A stretch of 64,000 bases of DNA from Oxyruncus cristatus (GCA_013399855.1 VXAY01007012.1:490793-554792), one strand, 5' to 3'; shown: positions 45,001 to 54,730, counted from the stretch's first letter. Made by a program: numbers and translations. Notes: generated by a model from the letters alone, not told the origin.

Positions 45001-46328
45001 TTTGAGTAGTTCCTTCCACTGAAACTTTGCTTCCTTGTTTCCTTCCTTGTCTTTATCCTTCTCCTTGTTCTTTTCCTTCTCCTTATTTTTCTCCTTGTTC
45101 TTCTCTTTGTCTTTTTCTTTCTGTTTTTCCTTCTTCTTCATTTTTGTTCTCAGCTCCTTTTTCAATTTCTTTTTCACTTCTGTCGATGAAGCCAACTTGG
45201 TTTTCTCCTCATAGACTTTGAGAAGAGGTTCTGGAGTTGGTGGTGACGCAGAAGGAGAGGAGAAATAAGTGAAGTTAGTGGGTGGATTAGAAGGTGTCCC
45301 CATATTTGCCTTCCGAATGACCTCATCAATTGAGTCATCCATTGTCCATGAAATGTCTGAACTTGAAGTCCCACCTGAGGCAGGTACTGGAGTTGCTCCT
45401 GCCTTATTTGCATTATTGGCAGAAACAGAAGGTTTGGGAGTTGTAGTCTCTGAAATAGAAAGTCTTTTAGGACTGGTAAAGATTTCCCCTTCTGACTCGG
45501 AGCCAGAGGAAAACTCGAAGGGATCCGGTTCTCGTTCCGCACACGCACGAGCAATCACAGCATCGATGGAATCATCAATGGTCTTGTCCATTACTGGTAC
45601 TTTCTTCACCTGGTTGTCAATATTTGGCTTGGGGGCAGGCTCAGGTGGTATCTGTACCTGTTTTACTTGAATGTTTTCCTTTCCTATCTTGTCACTCAAT
45701 GCAGCCAGAGGGGTTCTACTTGGTGTTTCAGGCTTCACAGGCAGTTGTGGAACATGAGCAGGAACCTTTGGACTTTTAGGACTTTTTGGGCTCTTGGCGC
45801 GACCTGGTGACTTCTTTTCTTTGGATCCAGTTTTTGGTGAACGTATGGGGCTTCCAGCTACCACAGACGAGGGTGTAGTTTTAGGTGATTTTGTCCTCTG
45901 TCCTGGAGAACTTGTTTTGGACTTTGTTTTGGGTACAAACGGCTTTGCCTCTAAAGTTTTGGGGGTTGGCACTTGGGATTTTGCAATGGGAGCCAACATC
46001 GGTGGTTCTGGTGAAGGTGGGGCTAAGTCTGTACTGTCCTGAGCATGAACTGGAGAGAGCATTGGTGGTACTTTCTGAGTATTTATTGAGCTAAGAGGCT
46101 CACGTGGTTCCAGAGTTACATCCAAGGCGTCCCCTTTGGAAACAGATAGTTTTGGCCGTTTCACAGGAGGGAATTCCTCAGCATCAGGACTTTCTAACGG
46201 TCCCTTGCTCAAGTAGTTCTCATCATTAATTGCCTCATCCTCTTCCATATCTCCTTCTTCCTCCAGTGGGACCTGCATGGCCTCTGCAGATGTACCTCCA
46301 TCGGTAGGCACCTGTTCCTCTTCCTCTT
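17902..46328 (-). CDS. TAF3: TAF3, TFIID subunit 3 (five 3' coding exons, 5' part outside window)
   Basis: TAF3 is a nuclear TFIID subunit. Known family members pair with TAF10 through an N-terminal histone fold and read H3K4me3 at promoters through a C-terminal PHD finger. Joined exons here are 46328-44512, 39561-39479, 23079-22824, 18888-18782 and 18016-17902. Each intron has GT-AG ends and the phases agree, giving about 792 residues. Order: acidic start, an NLS-like KRPKL, Ser/Pro-rich SPKSPK repeats, a long Lys/Glu/Asp tract, a Pro/Ala linker, the PHD finger and a basic tail. The vertebrate protein is about 930 residues as I recall it, so about 137 are missing. That missing part is the histone fold, for which I saw no exon between 46329 and 64000. 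The promoter is also outside. No frameshift or internal stop was seen. Identification is by recognition of the protein sequence, not by a search. Confidence 0.96.
18017..18781 (-). other. TAF3: TAF3 last intron
   Basis: This short 765-bp intron splits the PHD finger coding sequence. It begins gtaagt and ends ctgcccgcag. It is AT-rich and contains an A(19) run on the plus strand at 18693-18711. I see no repeat family or other gene in it. Confidence 0.9.
18782..18888 (-). CDS. TAF3: TAF3 PHD-finger exon, first half
   Basis: This 107-bp exon follows the acceptor ttgcaccag and ends at the donor gtaagt. It encodes 35 residues plus two bases of a Trp codon. It reads IRDEWGNQIWICPGC, then NKPDDGSPMIGCDDC, then DDWYH. 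The Cys residues of ICPGC and IGCDDC and the His of WYH are five of the eight zinc ligands of a C4HC3 PHD finger. The Trp and Asp residues that form the H3K4me3 pocket in known TAF3 PHD structures are present. The intron interrupts the HWPC motif inside the Trp codon. Confidence 0.97.
20870..20985 (+). repeat. MIR-like ancient SINE fragment
   Basis: The stretch around cctgtgtgacctggggaaaa resembles the MIR core (tgtgaccttgggcaagtcac), followed at the right distance by a decayed 'taaaatggggataataat' segment. It is heavily diverged. The call rests on remembered consensus. Confidence 0.45.
21125..21394 (+). mobile_element. CR1 LINE 3' fragment
   Basis: The fragment has the standard CR1 3' order: gaggcactggcacagcttac, then ccctggaagtgttcaaggcc, gtccctgcccgtggcagg and ccttccaacccaaaccattc, with an attctgtgattctgtgg tail. 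It is 5'-truncated and has no open reading frame. It is antisense to TAF3. Confidence 0.92.
22824..23079 (-). CDS. TAF3: TAF3 proline/alanine-rich linker exon
   Basis: This 256-bp exon follows the acceptor tcccacag and ends at the donor gtaggt. One base completes the Ile codon from the exon before, then 85 codons follow. It reads VISKVVPAPEAKP, then a long Pro/Ala/Val linker rich in PPPVPSPVPAP-like repeats, and ends in the conserved KAPVRSVVTETVSTYV. This is a GC-rich, CpG-containing island within AT-rich introns. The linker is low-complexity and is the least conserved coding part of the window compared with the mammalian protein as I recall it, while both ends are nearly invariant. Confidence 0.96.
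24752..24779 (+). repeat. 28-bp perfect direct repeat, copy 1
   Basis: The segment begins ctctttctcctgttagtggg and ends gtacatcc. It is identical at all 28 positions to 25999-26026. The neighbouring bases on both sides differ between the copies. The surrounding DNA is not recognisably repetitive. Confidence 0.9.
25888..25940 (+). repeat. MIR-like core fragment
   Basis: The stretch gttttacagacaggaaaatt followed by gaggcacggagcatag matches the MIR core pattern (ttttacagatgaggaaactg, then aggcacagag), with scattered substitutions. Confidence 0.6.
25999..26026 (+). repeat. 28-bp perfect direct repeat, copy 2, inside inverted flanks
   Basis: This is an exact copy of 24752-24779. It sits within a local inverted repeat: ctaggat at 25987-25993 pairs with atcctag at 26022-26028, and tttaaactct before pairs with agagtttaaa after. 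Confidence 0.9.
27032..27265 (-). mobile_element. CR1 LINE 3' fragment
   Basis: On the plus strand it starts tcacagaatcatagaatggt and continues through agggacctcaaagaccatcc, ccatgggcagggacaccttc and ccaacctggccttgaacact. This is a reverse-complemented CR1 3' end, in the same sense as TAF3. Confidence 0.93.
28645..29086 (+). mobile_element. CR1 LINE 3' fragment, other subfamily
   Basis: The order is gggctcagcctggggaaaag, tggatattagggaaaatttc, cactggaacaggctgcccag, tggcacttggggacaaggtt and ttggacttgatgatcttaga, ending ttctacaattctatc. The 'gacaaggtttagtggtggcc' block marks a different subfamily from most other copies in this window. Confidence 0.92.
29165..29516 (-). mobile_element. Ancient CR1 LINE, 3' part (interrupted)
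   Basis: This diverged sequence runs through 'gctccaggatctcactgctc', 'ctttagcttaaattgcttgc', 'ggtatttgtagccagcaatc' and 'tctgcacctgctcttcc'. This matches the order of the old amniote CR1 type seen in turtles and crocodiles as I recall it. It stops where the younger CR1 begins and resumes at 29898. Confidence 0.65.
29517..29897 (-). mobile_element. CR1 LINE fragment nested in an older CR1
   Basis: The sequence runs cacagagtggggcaggttgg, catccagtccaacctccctc, agttcttggatatctccagt, caatctgttccagtgctgag and aggctgaacaggaccaactt. This is a reverse-complemented avian CR1. The flanks belong to a different, older CR1. Confidence 0.85.
29898..30190 (-). mobile_element. Ancient CR1 LINE, continuation
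   Basis: It resumes with 'ttcatccttcctgaacac', 'ctgaacacagtatctcagaa', 'tcacattggcaactctgtca' and 'ttctgtgaccagctaataat'. These follow the same old CR1 consensus in order. The far end is uncertain and could extend further. Confidence 0.6.
30368..30389 (+). repeat. 22-bp inverted repeat, left arm
   Basis: The arm starts tgtatgaataactccttcca. Its exact reverse complement lies at 30578-30599, and partial pairing continues a few bases inwards (gaatg against cattc). Confidence 0.85.
30578..30599 (+). repeat. 22-bp inverted repeat, right arm
   Basis: The arm ends ggaaggagttattcataca and is the exact reverse complement of 30368-30389. The spacer is 188 bp. Both arms would be in the TAF3 primary transcript. 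Confidence 0.85.
32570..32800. promoter_or_regulatory. CpG-enriched non-repetitive intronic block (candidate element)
   Basis: About a dozen CpGs fall in 230 bp (ccgtcgatc, caacgaaaactggctcgac, aacacgcggttaacacggtc, gccgcaataac, agcgcagc), while the intron around it has few. No repeat family is recognised. It could be an intragenic enhancer or an unannotated promoter. The function is inferred from composition only. Confidence 0.35.
33970..34216 (+). mobile_element. CR1 LINE 3' fragment
   Basis: It shows gggaagaaattcttccctgt, gcacaggttgcccagagaag, ccctggaagtgtccaaggtc, aggtgtccctgcccatggca and a gtgattctgtcgttctatga tail. It is 5'-truncated and antisense to TAF3. Confidence 0.93.
35560..35860. 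promoter_or_regulatory. AT-rich unique block, possible conserved non-coding element
   Basis: It is free of recognised repeats and dense in homeodomain-like cores (attaaata, ttaattgc-type), with two GATA cores (ggataaga, agataaac). This is an impression from texture only; alignment is needed. Confidence 0.2.
36143..36575 (-). mobile_element. CR1 LINE 3' fragment (long copy)
   Basis: The plus strand reads attacagaatggtttggatt, catgggcagggacaccttcg, ccagtccaacctggccttgg and ctctctggagacttttcttt, then ccaggttgaacacccccaac. It is a reverse-complemented CR1 extending further 5' than most copies here. Confidence 0.93.
37541..37602 (-). mobile_element. CR1 LINE 3' terminal scrap
   Basis: It consists of tcacagaatcataaaatggt, then ttgggttggaggggacctta and aagatcatccagttccaacc. 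Only the last 60 or so bases of the element are present. Confidence 0.9.
38900..39260. promoter_or_regulatory. Unique block 5' of the 83-bp exon's donor side, possible conserved element
   Basis: It is non-repetitive, with an 8-bp inverted repeat ggatgatc (38962-38969) / gatcatcc (38980-38987) and several homeodomain-like cores (aataattag, ctaatgaatc). It lies 220-580 bp downstream of the exon in transcript sense. Function is inferred from texture only. Confidence 0.25.
39479..39561 (-). CDS. TAF3: TAF3 83-bp linker exon
   Basis: The acceptor is cttgtacag and the donor gtaagt. The exon starts in phase 0 and leaves two bases over. It encodes IKVEPVVPAPSP, then VIPRLTLRVGAGQDK. This is the conserved stretch that follows the Lys/Glu-rich region in vertebrate TAF3. 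The two leftover bases (at) join the first base of the next exon to make an Ile codon. The exon is too short to stand out as an open frame and was found by following the protein. Confidence 0.95.
39562..44511 (-). other. TAF3: TAF3 4.9-kb intron, free of CR1
   Basis: This GT-AG intron lies between the large exon and the 83-bp exon. It contains an AT microsatellite-like stretch at 40351-40407 and a pyrimidine run near 43590-43608. I recognise no CR1 or MIR fragment, unlike its neighbours. Open frames at 40719-41000 and 41744-42083 have no recognisable product and no splice or promoter context. Confidence 0.88.
40351..40407. repeat. AT-rich simple repeat
   Basis: Imperfect runs of tatata and atatac alternate with tttata over about 57 bp. 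Confidence 0.8.
44512..46328 (-). CDS. TAF3: TAF3 large central exon (acidic, Ser/Pro-rich, Lys/Glu-rich)
   Basis: This 1817-bp exon follows an acceptor reading gttacag and ends at the donor gtaagc. Its first codon is split (phase 1) and its last is complete, giving about 605 residues. It begins with a run of Glu then QVPTDGG. A basic KRPKL at about 46161-46147 resembles a nuclear localisation signal. The middle part holds SPKSPKSPK repeats and two related motifs, DDSIDAVIARA and DDSIDEVIRKA, the first followed by an acidic patch (FEFSSGSESEGE). The last 220 residues (about 45180-44512) are mostly Lys, Glu and Asp. The open frame continues upstream of 46328 to 46392 and past 44512 into the donor site, but those ends are intronic read-through. 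The purine bias of the sense strand creates long Phe/Leu/Ser-rich open frames on the plus strand, which are shadows. Confidence 0.96.
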
Positions 46329-46949
46329 CTGTAACAAAGAACATTTTAGAAAGTATTAGGATAACTAAAATGTGTTTTACAGAGACAAACAAGCTTCAGA
46401 GCAAATGTTCACGTGCATCTCAGCCCATAAGAGATAACTGGCACCTAAGAGCTTCTTACTGATCTGCCTGGAAGGAACATGTGGTATCTCCTGTCTCACG
46501 TCATTGGAACTGGCAGGTGCCCTCACAGCAGCGTAACATCAAATCCACGAGCACAGGTAGAGCTCACCAATGGTGGCAGAGCTCATGGAGCAGGTCCAAA
46601 GTGTCAATTCTGTCCAAAAAGGCCATGATTACCTCCTCATTCCTTTTTAAATGAAGGGAGAGAGGCTGACATATTTTTTGCTGTAGCACAGCAGTCTGCA
46701 AAGCATCAAAGTAAAATTAACCAGAATTGTCTGTCCTGACTATATATCTCACAATTTTGTCTGCAGATTAACCACCATGAAAATGTCTTCCTGAATCTGG
46801 CTTGTTTTTCCTGAAGCAGCACAGTCTGAAGCTTAAAGCAGAGGACTAAAAGGCCCATTCAACCTGCCAGGTTCTGTCTCTGATACCATCTTAGGAGCTG
46901 CTGCACATGGACATTATCTGTTATGACTGTATGGGAACATCCCAGCATC

Positions 46950-46981
<32 letters not shown>

Positions 46982-46992
46982 GTGTGTGTGTG
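46950..46992. repeat. (TG)n microsatellite
   Basis: About 21 dinucleotide units are broken once by a CG at 46977. The tract lies 620 bp upstream of the large exon's acceptor. Confidence 0.95.
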
Positions 46993-47391
46993 TTGGTGTT
47001 GGTTTGGATCAGGAACATGCCTTTGAAATGCATTTCCCCACCCCACCCCCTTACTGTTGTTTTGTTTGCATCGTGGAGCAACCCTGGAGTGCATGTGCTG
47101 GCTTCCTATAGTAGTGAAACCAAGATGAAAGAGGAATCCACCTAATGTGCTCCAGAGCAAGTGAGATTTCGGGCTGGGAGACCAAAAACCAGCTTGTGAA
47201 AACAAGATAAACCTGAAACCTGCATAGTGTGGACATCAGGCACCAACTAGTCCAAGCCAGTGCGGACACCACCTGTGCGATTCCTCTGGTTTTTTTGTTT
47301 AATAGCAATTATTTTCTTTTCCCTGCACACAACACCATCTTCAGGCCCACACGTGACGTTATGGTGCAGAGAAAGGAGAAAATTCACTTGA

Positions 47392-47505
47392 GATCTCCCA
47401 GCAAATCCACAACAGGTTTAAGAAGAGAACCTCTGATCTCCCCAACCACAGCCAAGCACTTTATCCTCTTGGATACACTTCCTCACTTTCAAAATAGAAT
47501 TACCC
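47392..47505 (-). repeat. MIR-like ancient SINE fragment
   Basis: The pattern 'agatctcccagcaaatccac', 'aagagaacctctgatctccc' and 'caagcactttatcctcttgg' follows the reverse complement of the tRNA-derived head of MIR (…gaacccaggtctcc…, …gtgctctatccactagg…). It is diverged, and orientation is from that match. Confidence 0.5.
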
Positions 47506-50129
47506 GAGCAGGAAAAAGGATTCTTAGTCCGGAATAAGAATGTCTACACAGGCATTAACCTGACACATTTATATTTGCAGTAATTACATCATTACACCTA
47601 TGCTGGTTACCATTCCTGCACAGACAACCTCACTTCACTTTACCCCCACATCTCTGTTTACCCACCTGCAAAAACTCATGACATTTTGTCTAGCAGGGTT
47701 TCTGAGGAAAGGTATCAAGTGGCCCAAGATTCTCACAAGAAATATGTAGTAAAAAACATTTACTAGGACAGTGGCTAAAGCCCAGCTTCTTAATGAGCAG
47801 GTGGTTTTAAAGAAGCAAACAGCGAGAAACTTGAAACGTTCCACTAACACCGCTTCAAGCTCTGTAAGGCAGCATCTTTCTGAAATATCTCTTTTCAAGG
47901 AGTTTATTTTCAGGTTTTCTGTGCTGGTGTTTCTCTACTGTAATGTGTCAATGCTCTGATTTAGGAGAGTTGAGTCAAGAGCCCTGGGCTGCAGCACAAA
48001 TCTTGCCAGCATCACAAATTAAGTAAAATGAGCTAGCAAGTCTGGCTTTCGCCAGGGCCCAGAGGATTTACAGCAGCCATCCCAGAGAGGAGACTTTGCC
48101 TGAGGATAAAGCCTTAGCCTTCCGTGAAAAACAGAAATGTTAGGGAGTTAGGTTTTGCCTGGCTGGGCACTGACATTAAATTTTTTAAACTGCAAAGTTA
48201 GAGTATAACTGAGAAATCACTGTGGGCTGAGCCTGCACCTGCTATGGGGGAAAAAAACCCTGCTTCCCCATCATGGAAGTCATTTCAATCTCTGTTTAAG
48301 CTGCTGCAGAAATCAGCTGCCTTCACCTGCTTGGAAGCGTTTTGGGGATGAAGAATCAGCATTCATCAGATGTCACACAGCACTGGTTGCTACCCAGCAA
48401 TTCCCTCCCAACCCCATTCCACCCAGTTCACCACTGAGAGTTTGTTTTCATTTAAAAGAGAGATAAAATTTAAAACAAACACCATACTTTAAAATCGGGA
48501 TTTAGAGAAATCTTCTGCCTCAGCCACAAGATGAAAAGTGTAGGCAGATTCAAACATTAGGGAAGATAGGGTTTGATCATTGCAGACTTTAGAGATAGCA
48601 ACATATACCATTTTAATACAAAAACCAAAAAGAGTCAATAAAGTGGAAGAGAAACTGCTGCAACAAACAGTAAAAAAACTACACTGACTAGAAAAATTAG
48701 AACATTTATTTGCTAAAGATTTCTGCCTGGTGTCCGTTTTAACAGCCCCTCTGTTACACCGTGTCTCACGGAAGGGCACTGAAATATTTCATATTTTTAT
48801 AACTTCTTCCCATCCCAAGGTGCTTCTCATGTTTTACCTACTCAGGATTGCAGAACACCAGCAGCTGCTGGATCAAAGGCGAAAAAACAATTTCAGAGGA
48901 GGTTTGGAGAACAGGGACCGGAGTTTTGTACAATAAAAAAAAAGAGCAATGCTTATTTTTTTTCTAATAAGGCCAAGTAAAGTTTGCAGCAGGCCCACGA
49001 AGCTTCTGTGATCTTGTGTGGAGGTGCCAGGGAAGGGCAGGAAAGGTTAAAGTGCAGTTTGTAGAGGTGAGACTAGAAATCGGGGTGTCTTGGCTCCAGC
49101 TTTCATGCACATTCCTGCAAGCCACAAAGACAACTTAGTAAGGAAGCAGAAGCATTACCATCCCTTTTATATGGACTTGGATTCCCCAAAACATCTGGAA
49201 AAAATTGCCTGGGTCAGTCCTGAACAATCCAGGGACTAAGGAAGTTCACGAGCACTTAACTACTGACACACATTCACCACTTTTCAGACATGCTCAGATG
49301 ACAATCTGGAATCCTATCGTGGTCAAATGAAATCCAAATTTCTGTTGGAGTGAGGCCACGGTCTGATCCTCAGCAAGGACTGGTTCTCTGCCAGGCAGCA
49401 GCTTTCAAACCTGAGCCACCGCAGCTGCGGCCGTGGCAGAAAACAATGAAGCACTTTTTTTTTGGGGGGAGAGGGGGGGTTATTTAGAGAAAGTGGAATT
49501 TTTATCTTGGGTTCAAGGCCTACGGCTCCTTTTCCTCCCGAAGGATTCACACCAGAGCAGGAACCAAATATGGGAAAACATCAGGTTTGAAGTGTGATCT
49601 GCCTGACTTGGTGATGAGCCACTTTGCCACCTTTGTCCATCTCATTCCCTATCTGGCACCTCTGGGCACGCCATCTTTTGTGCAGGGGATTGCTTTTTAA
49701 CTCTCTTCACTGCCATTTCTCCCTATCTCCGGCCACCTTATTAATGATCCAACCCCAGTTAGCATCTACAGGTCAAATGGATATCACCTCGGCCATCTGC
49801 CCTCATAACTCTCTGCTGTAATGAAAGGAGACTAGAGCTGTTTGGGAGGTTTCTCAAGATAACAGATACATTTTTTTTTTTTTTGGTCGTTAGAGAAGTC
49901 AGTGCTGGATCAATATTAATGTTCACATTACTAAAGCCATGGAGAGCAATTGTTTATGATGTCAGCCTGCCCCTCGTGCAGAGCCTGGGTTCAGACCATG
50001 CATGGATTAGAGGAGGGATGATTTCAGCACTGGATTTGTCTGTCACTGAAATAAAAGCAGCTGAGAGCTGTTAGCATGCTGTCTGTGAGAAATCTGTTTA
50101 TTAAGACAGCATTTCTTACTTCAGAATAC

Positions 50130-50275
50130 TAGGATAAGCCAGAGAAGTGGTGGAATCACCATCCCTGGAAGTGTTAAAAAACCGTGTAGATGTGGCACTT
50201 GGTTTATTGGCAGCCTTGGCGGTGCTGGGTTGGTGGCTGGATTCCATCTTAGAGGGCTTTTCCAGCCTAAATGGG
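50130..50275 (+). mobile_element. CR1 LINE 3' scrap
   Basis: The order is gagaagtggtggaatcacca, tccctggaagtgttaaaaaa, gtgtagatgtggcacttggt and ttggtggctggattccatct. It matches the same subfamily as the copy at 28645-29086 but is shorter and lacks the tail. Confidence 0.8.
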
Positions 50276-50369
50276 TAACAACATCATTTGTGTCTATGTG
50301 AGAAGGCAATTTCACTTTCATGAGAGGATGATTTTGAAGTTAAGGGAGGAAGGAATCCACTCCTCTCTT

Positions 50370-50500
50370 GACATGGGTCTGCAGCATGATTTTGGGCAGG
50401 TTACACTACGTCCTGCTGCCTTCCCATCTGACAAACGATGATAATTCCACCTCACAGAGGTGCTGTAAAAGCTGAACTTGATGAATATGTAGTTCCTCGG
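50370..50500 (+). repeat. MIR-like ancient SINE fragment
   Basis: It reads 'gattttgggcaggttacact', 'ccatctgacaaacgatgata' and 'cctcacagaggtgctgtaaa', which follow the MIR core and 3' part in order (ttgggcaagtcact, ccatctgtaaaatggggata, cctcatagggttgttgtga). This is the clearest MIR-type fossil in the window. Confidence 0.65.
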
Positions 50501-53500
50501 GATTTCTGGACAGAAAGCATTAGAATCCCAAATGCAAACCGTGGGGATCTGTCACCACTTCAAATGCTGGAAAATTTCTTAAGCTGAACAGTTCAGTCAA
50601 GAAACTGAAACTCCTGCACCTTTTTTAAGGAAAAACCATTAAAGAAGCTCAAACTCTATTTCTTGGTACATCGTGTTCCTGTAGCACAGCAGGGACCCCA
50701 AAACCAAAGGCTTATTGAATTTATACCTGCTTAATTTGGCTACAGCTCAGTTTTAGGACAGCACTACTCAACACTTCAGAAATGAACATCCAGGTTCTCA
50801 ATGATCAAGGGACTATTTGTCCCTAAAACTGACATAAGGTACAAAGGAACAGAAATTCTGCCTTTATTGCAGAAAAAAAAGTGCAATCACCCTTACCACA
50901 CTGTCATGCTCTCCTGGCTGCCTTGAGAGAGGAGGCAGCACACATTGCTCTTACATCAAGAGGTCAGATGATAGTGAAGGCAGGAAAAATAGATGCAAAA
51001 CTCATCTGACTGAAGACACGCACCCACGTGTGGGCATTCTTCAAGCAAGAAAACCTATTATATATAAATACATCTATAAAGTTAGAATTGTCATCATCTT
51101 GGTCATTACCAGGCTTTTTACTTGGTAGCTTCAGAGAGAGCACCACAAGCACTTAGAGCCAGTTGGTGTCCTAGAGAACATGGCACAAACTGGGAAAGAC
51201 AAGATCTCTGCTCAGCTCCCGGCCCTGCCAAAAACCTACCCTGTCAGTTGGCTGGTATTTAATTTAAGCAAAGTTCCAGTCTCTCTTCTGAAAACTGGAT
51301 TAATATTTTGTTACGTCACAGGGTTGTGACAGGATAAAACCACGTGGGTAAGACATGCAGATTTAAGAATAAACCAATATTTCTTTGGTACAAGGTGAAG
51401 CAGAGTCAGACGCGTTGGCCTGAAGCTGGACACAACTTGCTGAAGAAAGAATAACATGATTTGAGTAACAGCAGCTCTTACCTCCAATGCTACAGTTAAC
51501 ATATCAAATGCACAAAGCTCTGGGAGGTAACAGTTCCTGTGGAAGCCAACTCTTGTTATTATAATAAAGCAAGATTTTGGCATTTGGTATTTGCTATTAA
51601 CTGTAGTATGGCAGATAAAAAGTATCAGCTATCAGAGCAAACCCACTGAGGATACAATTCTCAAAGAGCAGATGTTTCCACGCAACTCATACATGACTAT
51701 TTCCAACAATTAAATTTTTTCCATAAACCTTTTCTTTTTGAACAGAACTTGAACGTTTTGTGTTCTAACAGAATGCAAAGTGGCCAAATAAGATGTGCCA
51801 ACAGATCTTGGAATTCTTTCACACATAGTTCTTGTTCATGTCAGTCTCGCTGCTCCTTCGCACTGCGTGGTACCACGTCCCTAAGCACGGAAGTTGGAAG
51901 CATCAGGGTTTTTAAGGAAAATTAGGACTCAGGAAAGGAAGCAATGTGGACGGGCCTGCACTGAAATCTTCAACTCATCTTTCTTTCCAAGCATACGCTC
52001 CTTAGAAGTGCGTGGATATCAACCGGGGGGTTTTATACACAGACAGCTCAGCCTCTCAAAAGCAAGGAAGGAAAAGATCGTTCCCACCCAACAAATGAAA
52101 CTCTTCAGGAGAAAAAAAAAAAAGGGAAAATCATCTTACTGCAGACTTCCAGATTAGTTTTCCTATTGTCTAGTTAAAACATGGGATGAAGCCAAAGATA
52201 ATTTGGGGGAAATTTTAAGTCATTAAGTCAAGAGCTTACATCCCTATCATATCCTGATAAGCAGGGGCTTTTGATTTCTGTTAGAAGTTCTTTTCTTACG
52301 CCACGATATGTTTTATCTCTTTAACTTGTAATAACAATGGCCTTTTCCCAAAACAAACAGAAAGTGTGCTTGGAGTCCATAAAGGAAATTAACGGAAGAG
52401 GGACAAAATTCAATCCTGATATCCTACAGGCCAATATCCTGATACTCTAATGCAATATGAAGACACTAAGATACCTGCAATACACTTGGAGCTTAAAATA
52501 CTGGATTTTACACAGACACTTGTGTATGTATGAGTATTTATAATTGTAATTTCTCTGCCCTATGAAAACAACTGATCACTGATGTGACCTGTTTACCAAA
52601 CAGATGATAAACCAACAGATTTCTCTTTTACTGGATAAAGATCAACCAAACTATCACCAAACCCTGGCATTTTCCAGTTGGTGTTTTCTATGGGAAGAGA
52701 GCTGGTAAGAGAGCACCATCAGGGAGCTCATCTTCCATGTCTCAAATTTTTCCACTGACACTGCCAGCGAGCACGAGAACAGGTTTGCCAGAAACAAACC
52801 ACAACTCCTAAAGCTGCAGTTCTACATCACCTTGTTGCTTTAAAAAGAAACAGTCCAATTCTTCTGTTTGTTCTGGTTCAAGCATTTGTGCAGGAGAATG
52901 GGGAACTAAACAAGGTTAAAATAAGAAAGATTATCTGCTGGTTTGAGCTCAAATCACTGATCTGGTCTGTTATGATACTACTTAAACTTTTGGGCTAGAA
53001 CAAGCCAGAGGAAAGGCCTGCAGCTCCTTTCTTATACCATCATCTTGCCCCTTCTCAATAGTGCAGTGACTTAGGGGGCTGACTCAGGTGGAAATATATC
53101 CAGGGGTGGAAGGAAAAAAACAAAGAGAAAGTATTTTACTGTACAGTTAGCAAAGTAAAAATCCCACCTCAGGATCACACAAGTCTAAGGGTGTTGGAAA
53201 GAAGACGAGAGAGGTGCTGAGCATCACTCTGGGCATCAGATCTTGACTTATGATCTGGGCTTCCAGTGCTGCTTTAGGATACTGATTGCAATGAGAATAA
53301 CACTTCTAATATTTAACTAGTGGCTGTCCTGTTCTAGTATTTTTTAAAATATGCAATTTTATGAAGCCAAATTACATAGGATTCTTAAAATGGCACAGCC
53401 AGATTCCTGTTGGGGACAGAAAAACAGTGTTGGCAGATTGTTATCTGCTACACTCACCATCTCGCTCTGACCTGACAAAATTAGTCCTGAATCTGTGCTG

Positions 53501-54259
53501 CTACAGCAAGCAGAAAGGTGTTCCTGTCTAAATACAATGAGGGAGAATTTATTTTTGCTTTGACTTCTTAACAGTGGTTCAATAGTTTCTGTGGATCACA
53601 CACACATGAATGCACAGCAGTGCTGGGATAACACGCCTGGAGCTGTGATGCAGCTTTGGATGGAGACAAGAAACAACTCCAGAAGCATCTTTAGGAAGTG
53701 ATGGAGTGAGAGGATGTGTGAGAACCAACCAGCTCTCTGTCAGCCTTGCCTCAGTCACTTTGGTCTTGCCCTGAATTACCTGTGATTGAGTCTCTCCTCT
53801 GAAATCTGCAGAGCAGAGCGTGATGAGAAAACCACCACTGTTAGATCAAAACATGGAGCCAGGGACAGGTTTGTTCCAAACCTCTGGAACAAAATTTGGA
53901 TTAATCTCCATGCTTTTTATTTCACTTTTTGCTCTCTCTGGGGTGTACGATCCTTAAAAGAACCGGGAACTCACCCCGAAGCACACGTGCAGGCACAGAG
54001 AGGTTTTCCCTTTAAAGGAGCATTTTGACTTCTAAAAAATAAAATTATTAGCAAAGACAAGGTAATTAGGCAATGACAATTCATAGAGTACAACCAATCA
54101 ATAACAGAGTACATTAGCAAGACTGACAGAGGTGTGAAGCCCATACGTTATAAATGGCTCTATACTGACCTGTAAAAATGCAGCGTTTCCCTCACATTCG
54201 GCACAATAAAAAACTAAACTGCTATATAAGCAAGCCAACCTGAAATGACACCTAGTATT

Positions 54260-54730
54260 ATAAATGGCCTAATCTATATGTTAATACTGTTGTATCACAT
54301 AACTGCAGCAAGACTAAGATAACAATATGACTTTGGGGTTTCTATGGCTACATCCTGGGCTAACGTGCCTGAAAGGGCTTGCTGCTGACACCACACAAGC
54401 TTTCTGAGTGCTTCTCTTTGGTTATTTATGATATGATTTATGATAACGACAACATCTCCTATTTTCTCCCCTCGTCAGATACAATAAATTGCCATCGTTA
54501 ATCACCGTTCTTGCTTCAGCTATGATTACAATAGTATAATAGGGCCTGGCTATGGTAATACTGTGTATTAAGGTGGGTTTTTTCCCCCCTTTAAAGAAAT
54601 ATGCACAAGTAGATCTTTGTAGCCGATGTCGGTACCTGTAGTATTTTAATAATCTTCCCAGGAGTATTTCTGGATGAGAATTCCTGTTACAACCCAGATT
54701 CAGCACCGCTCCTCTTGCAAAGATCAACTT
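54260..54730. promoter_or_regulatory. Unique AT-rich block, possible conserved element
   Basis: It has no recognised repeats and several GATA (aagataac, gataacgac) and homeodomain-like cores. Its texture differs from the CR1-bearing surroundings. Function is inferred only from this. Confidence 0.2.

Noticed and set aside
44461..45221. Long Phe/Leu/Ser-rich open frames on the plus strand
   Set aside because: They are exact antisense shadows of the Lys/Glu/Asp tract in the large TAF3 exon, caused by its purine-only sense strand.
46329..46392. Extension of the large TAF3 frame upstream to an in-frame ATG
   Set aside because: The bases before 46328 read as an intron end with the acceptor gttacag. 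The known protein continues upstream with a Ser/Gln-rich linker, not with this translation.
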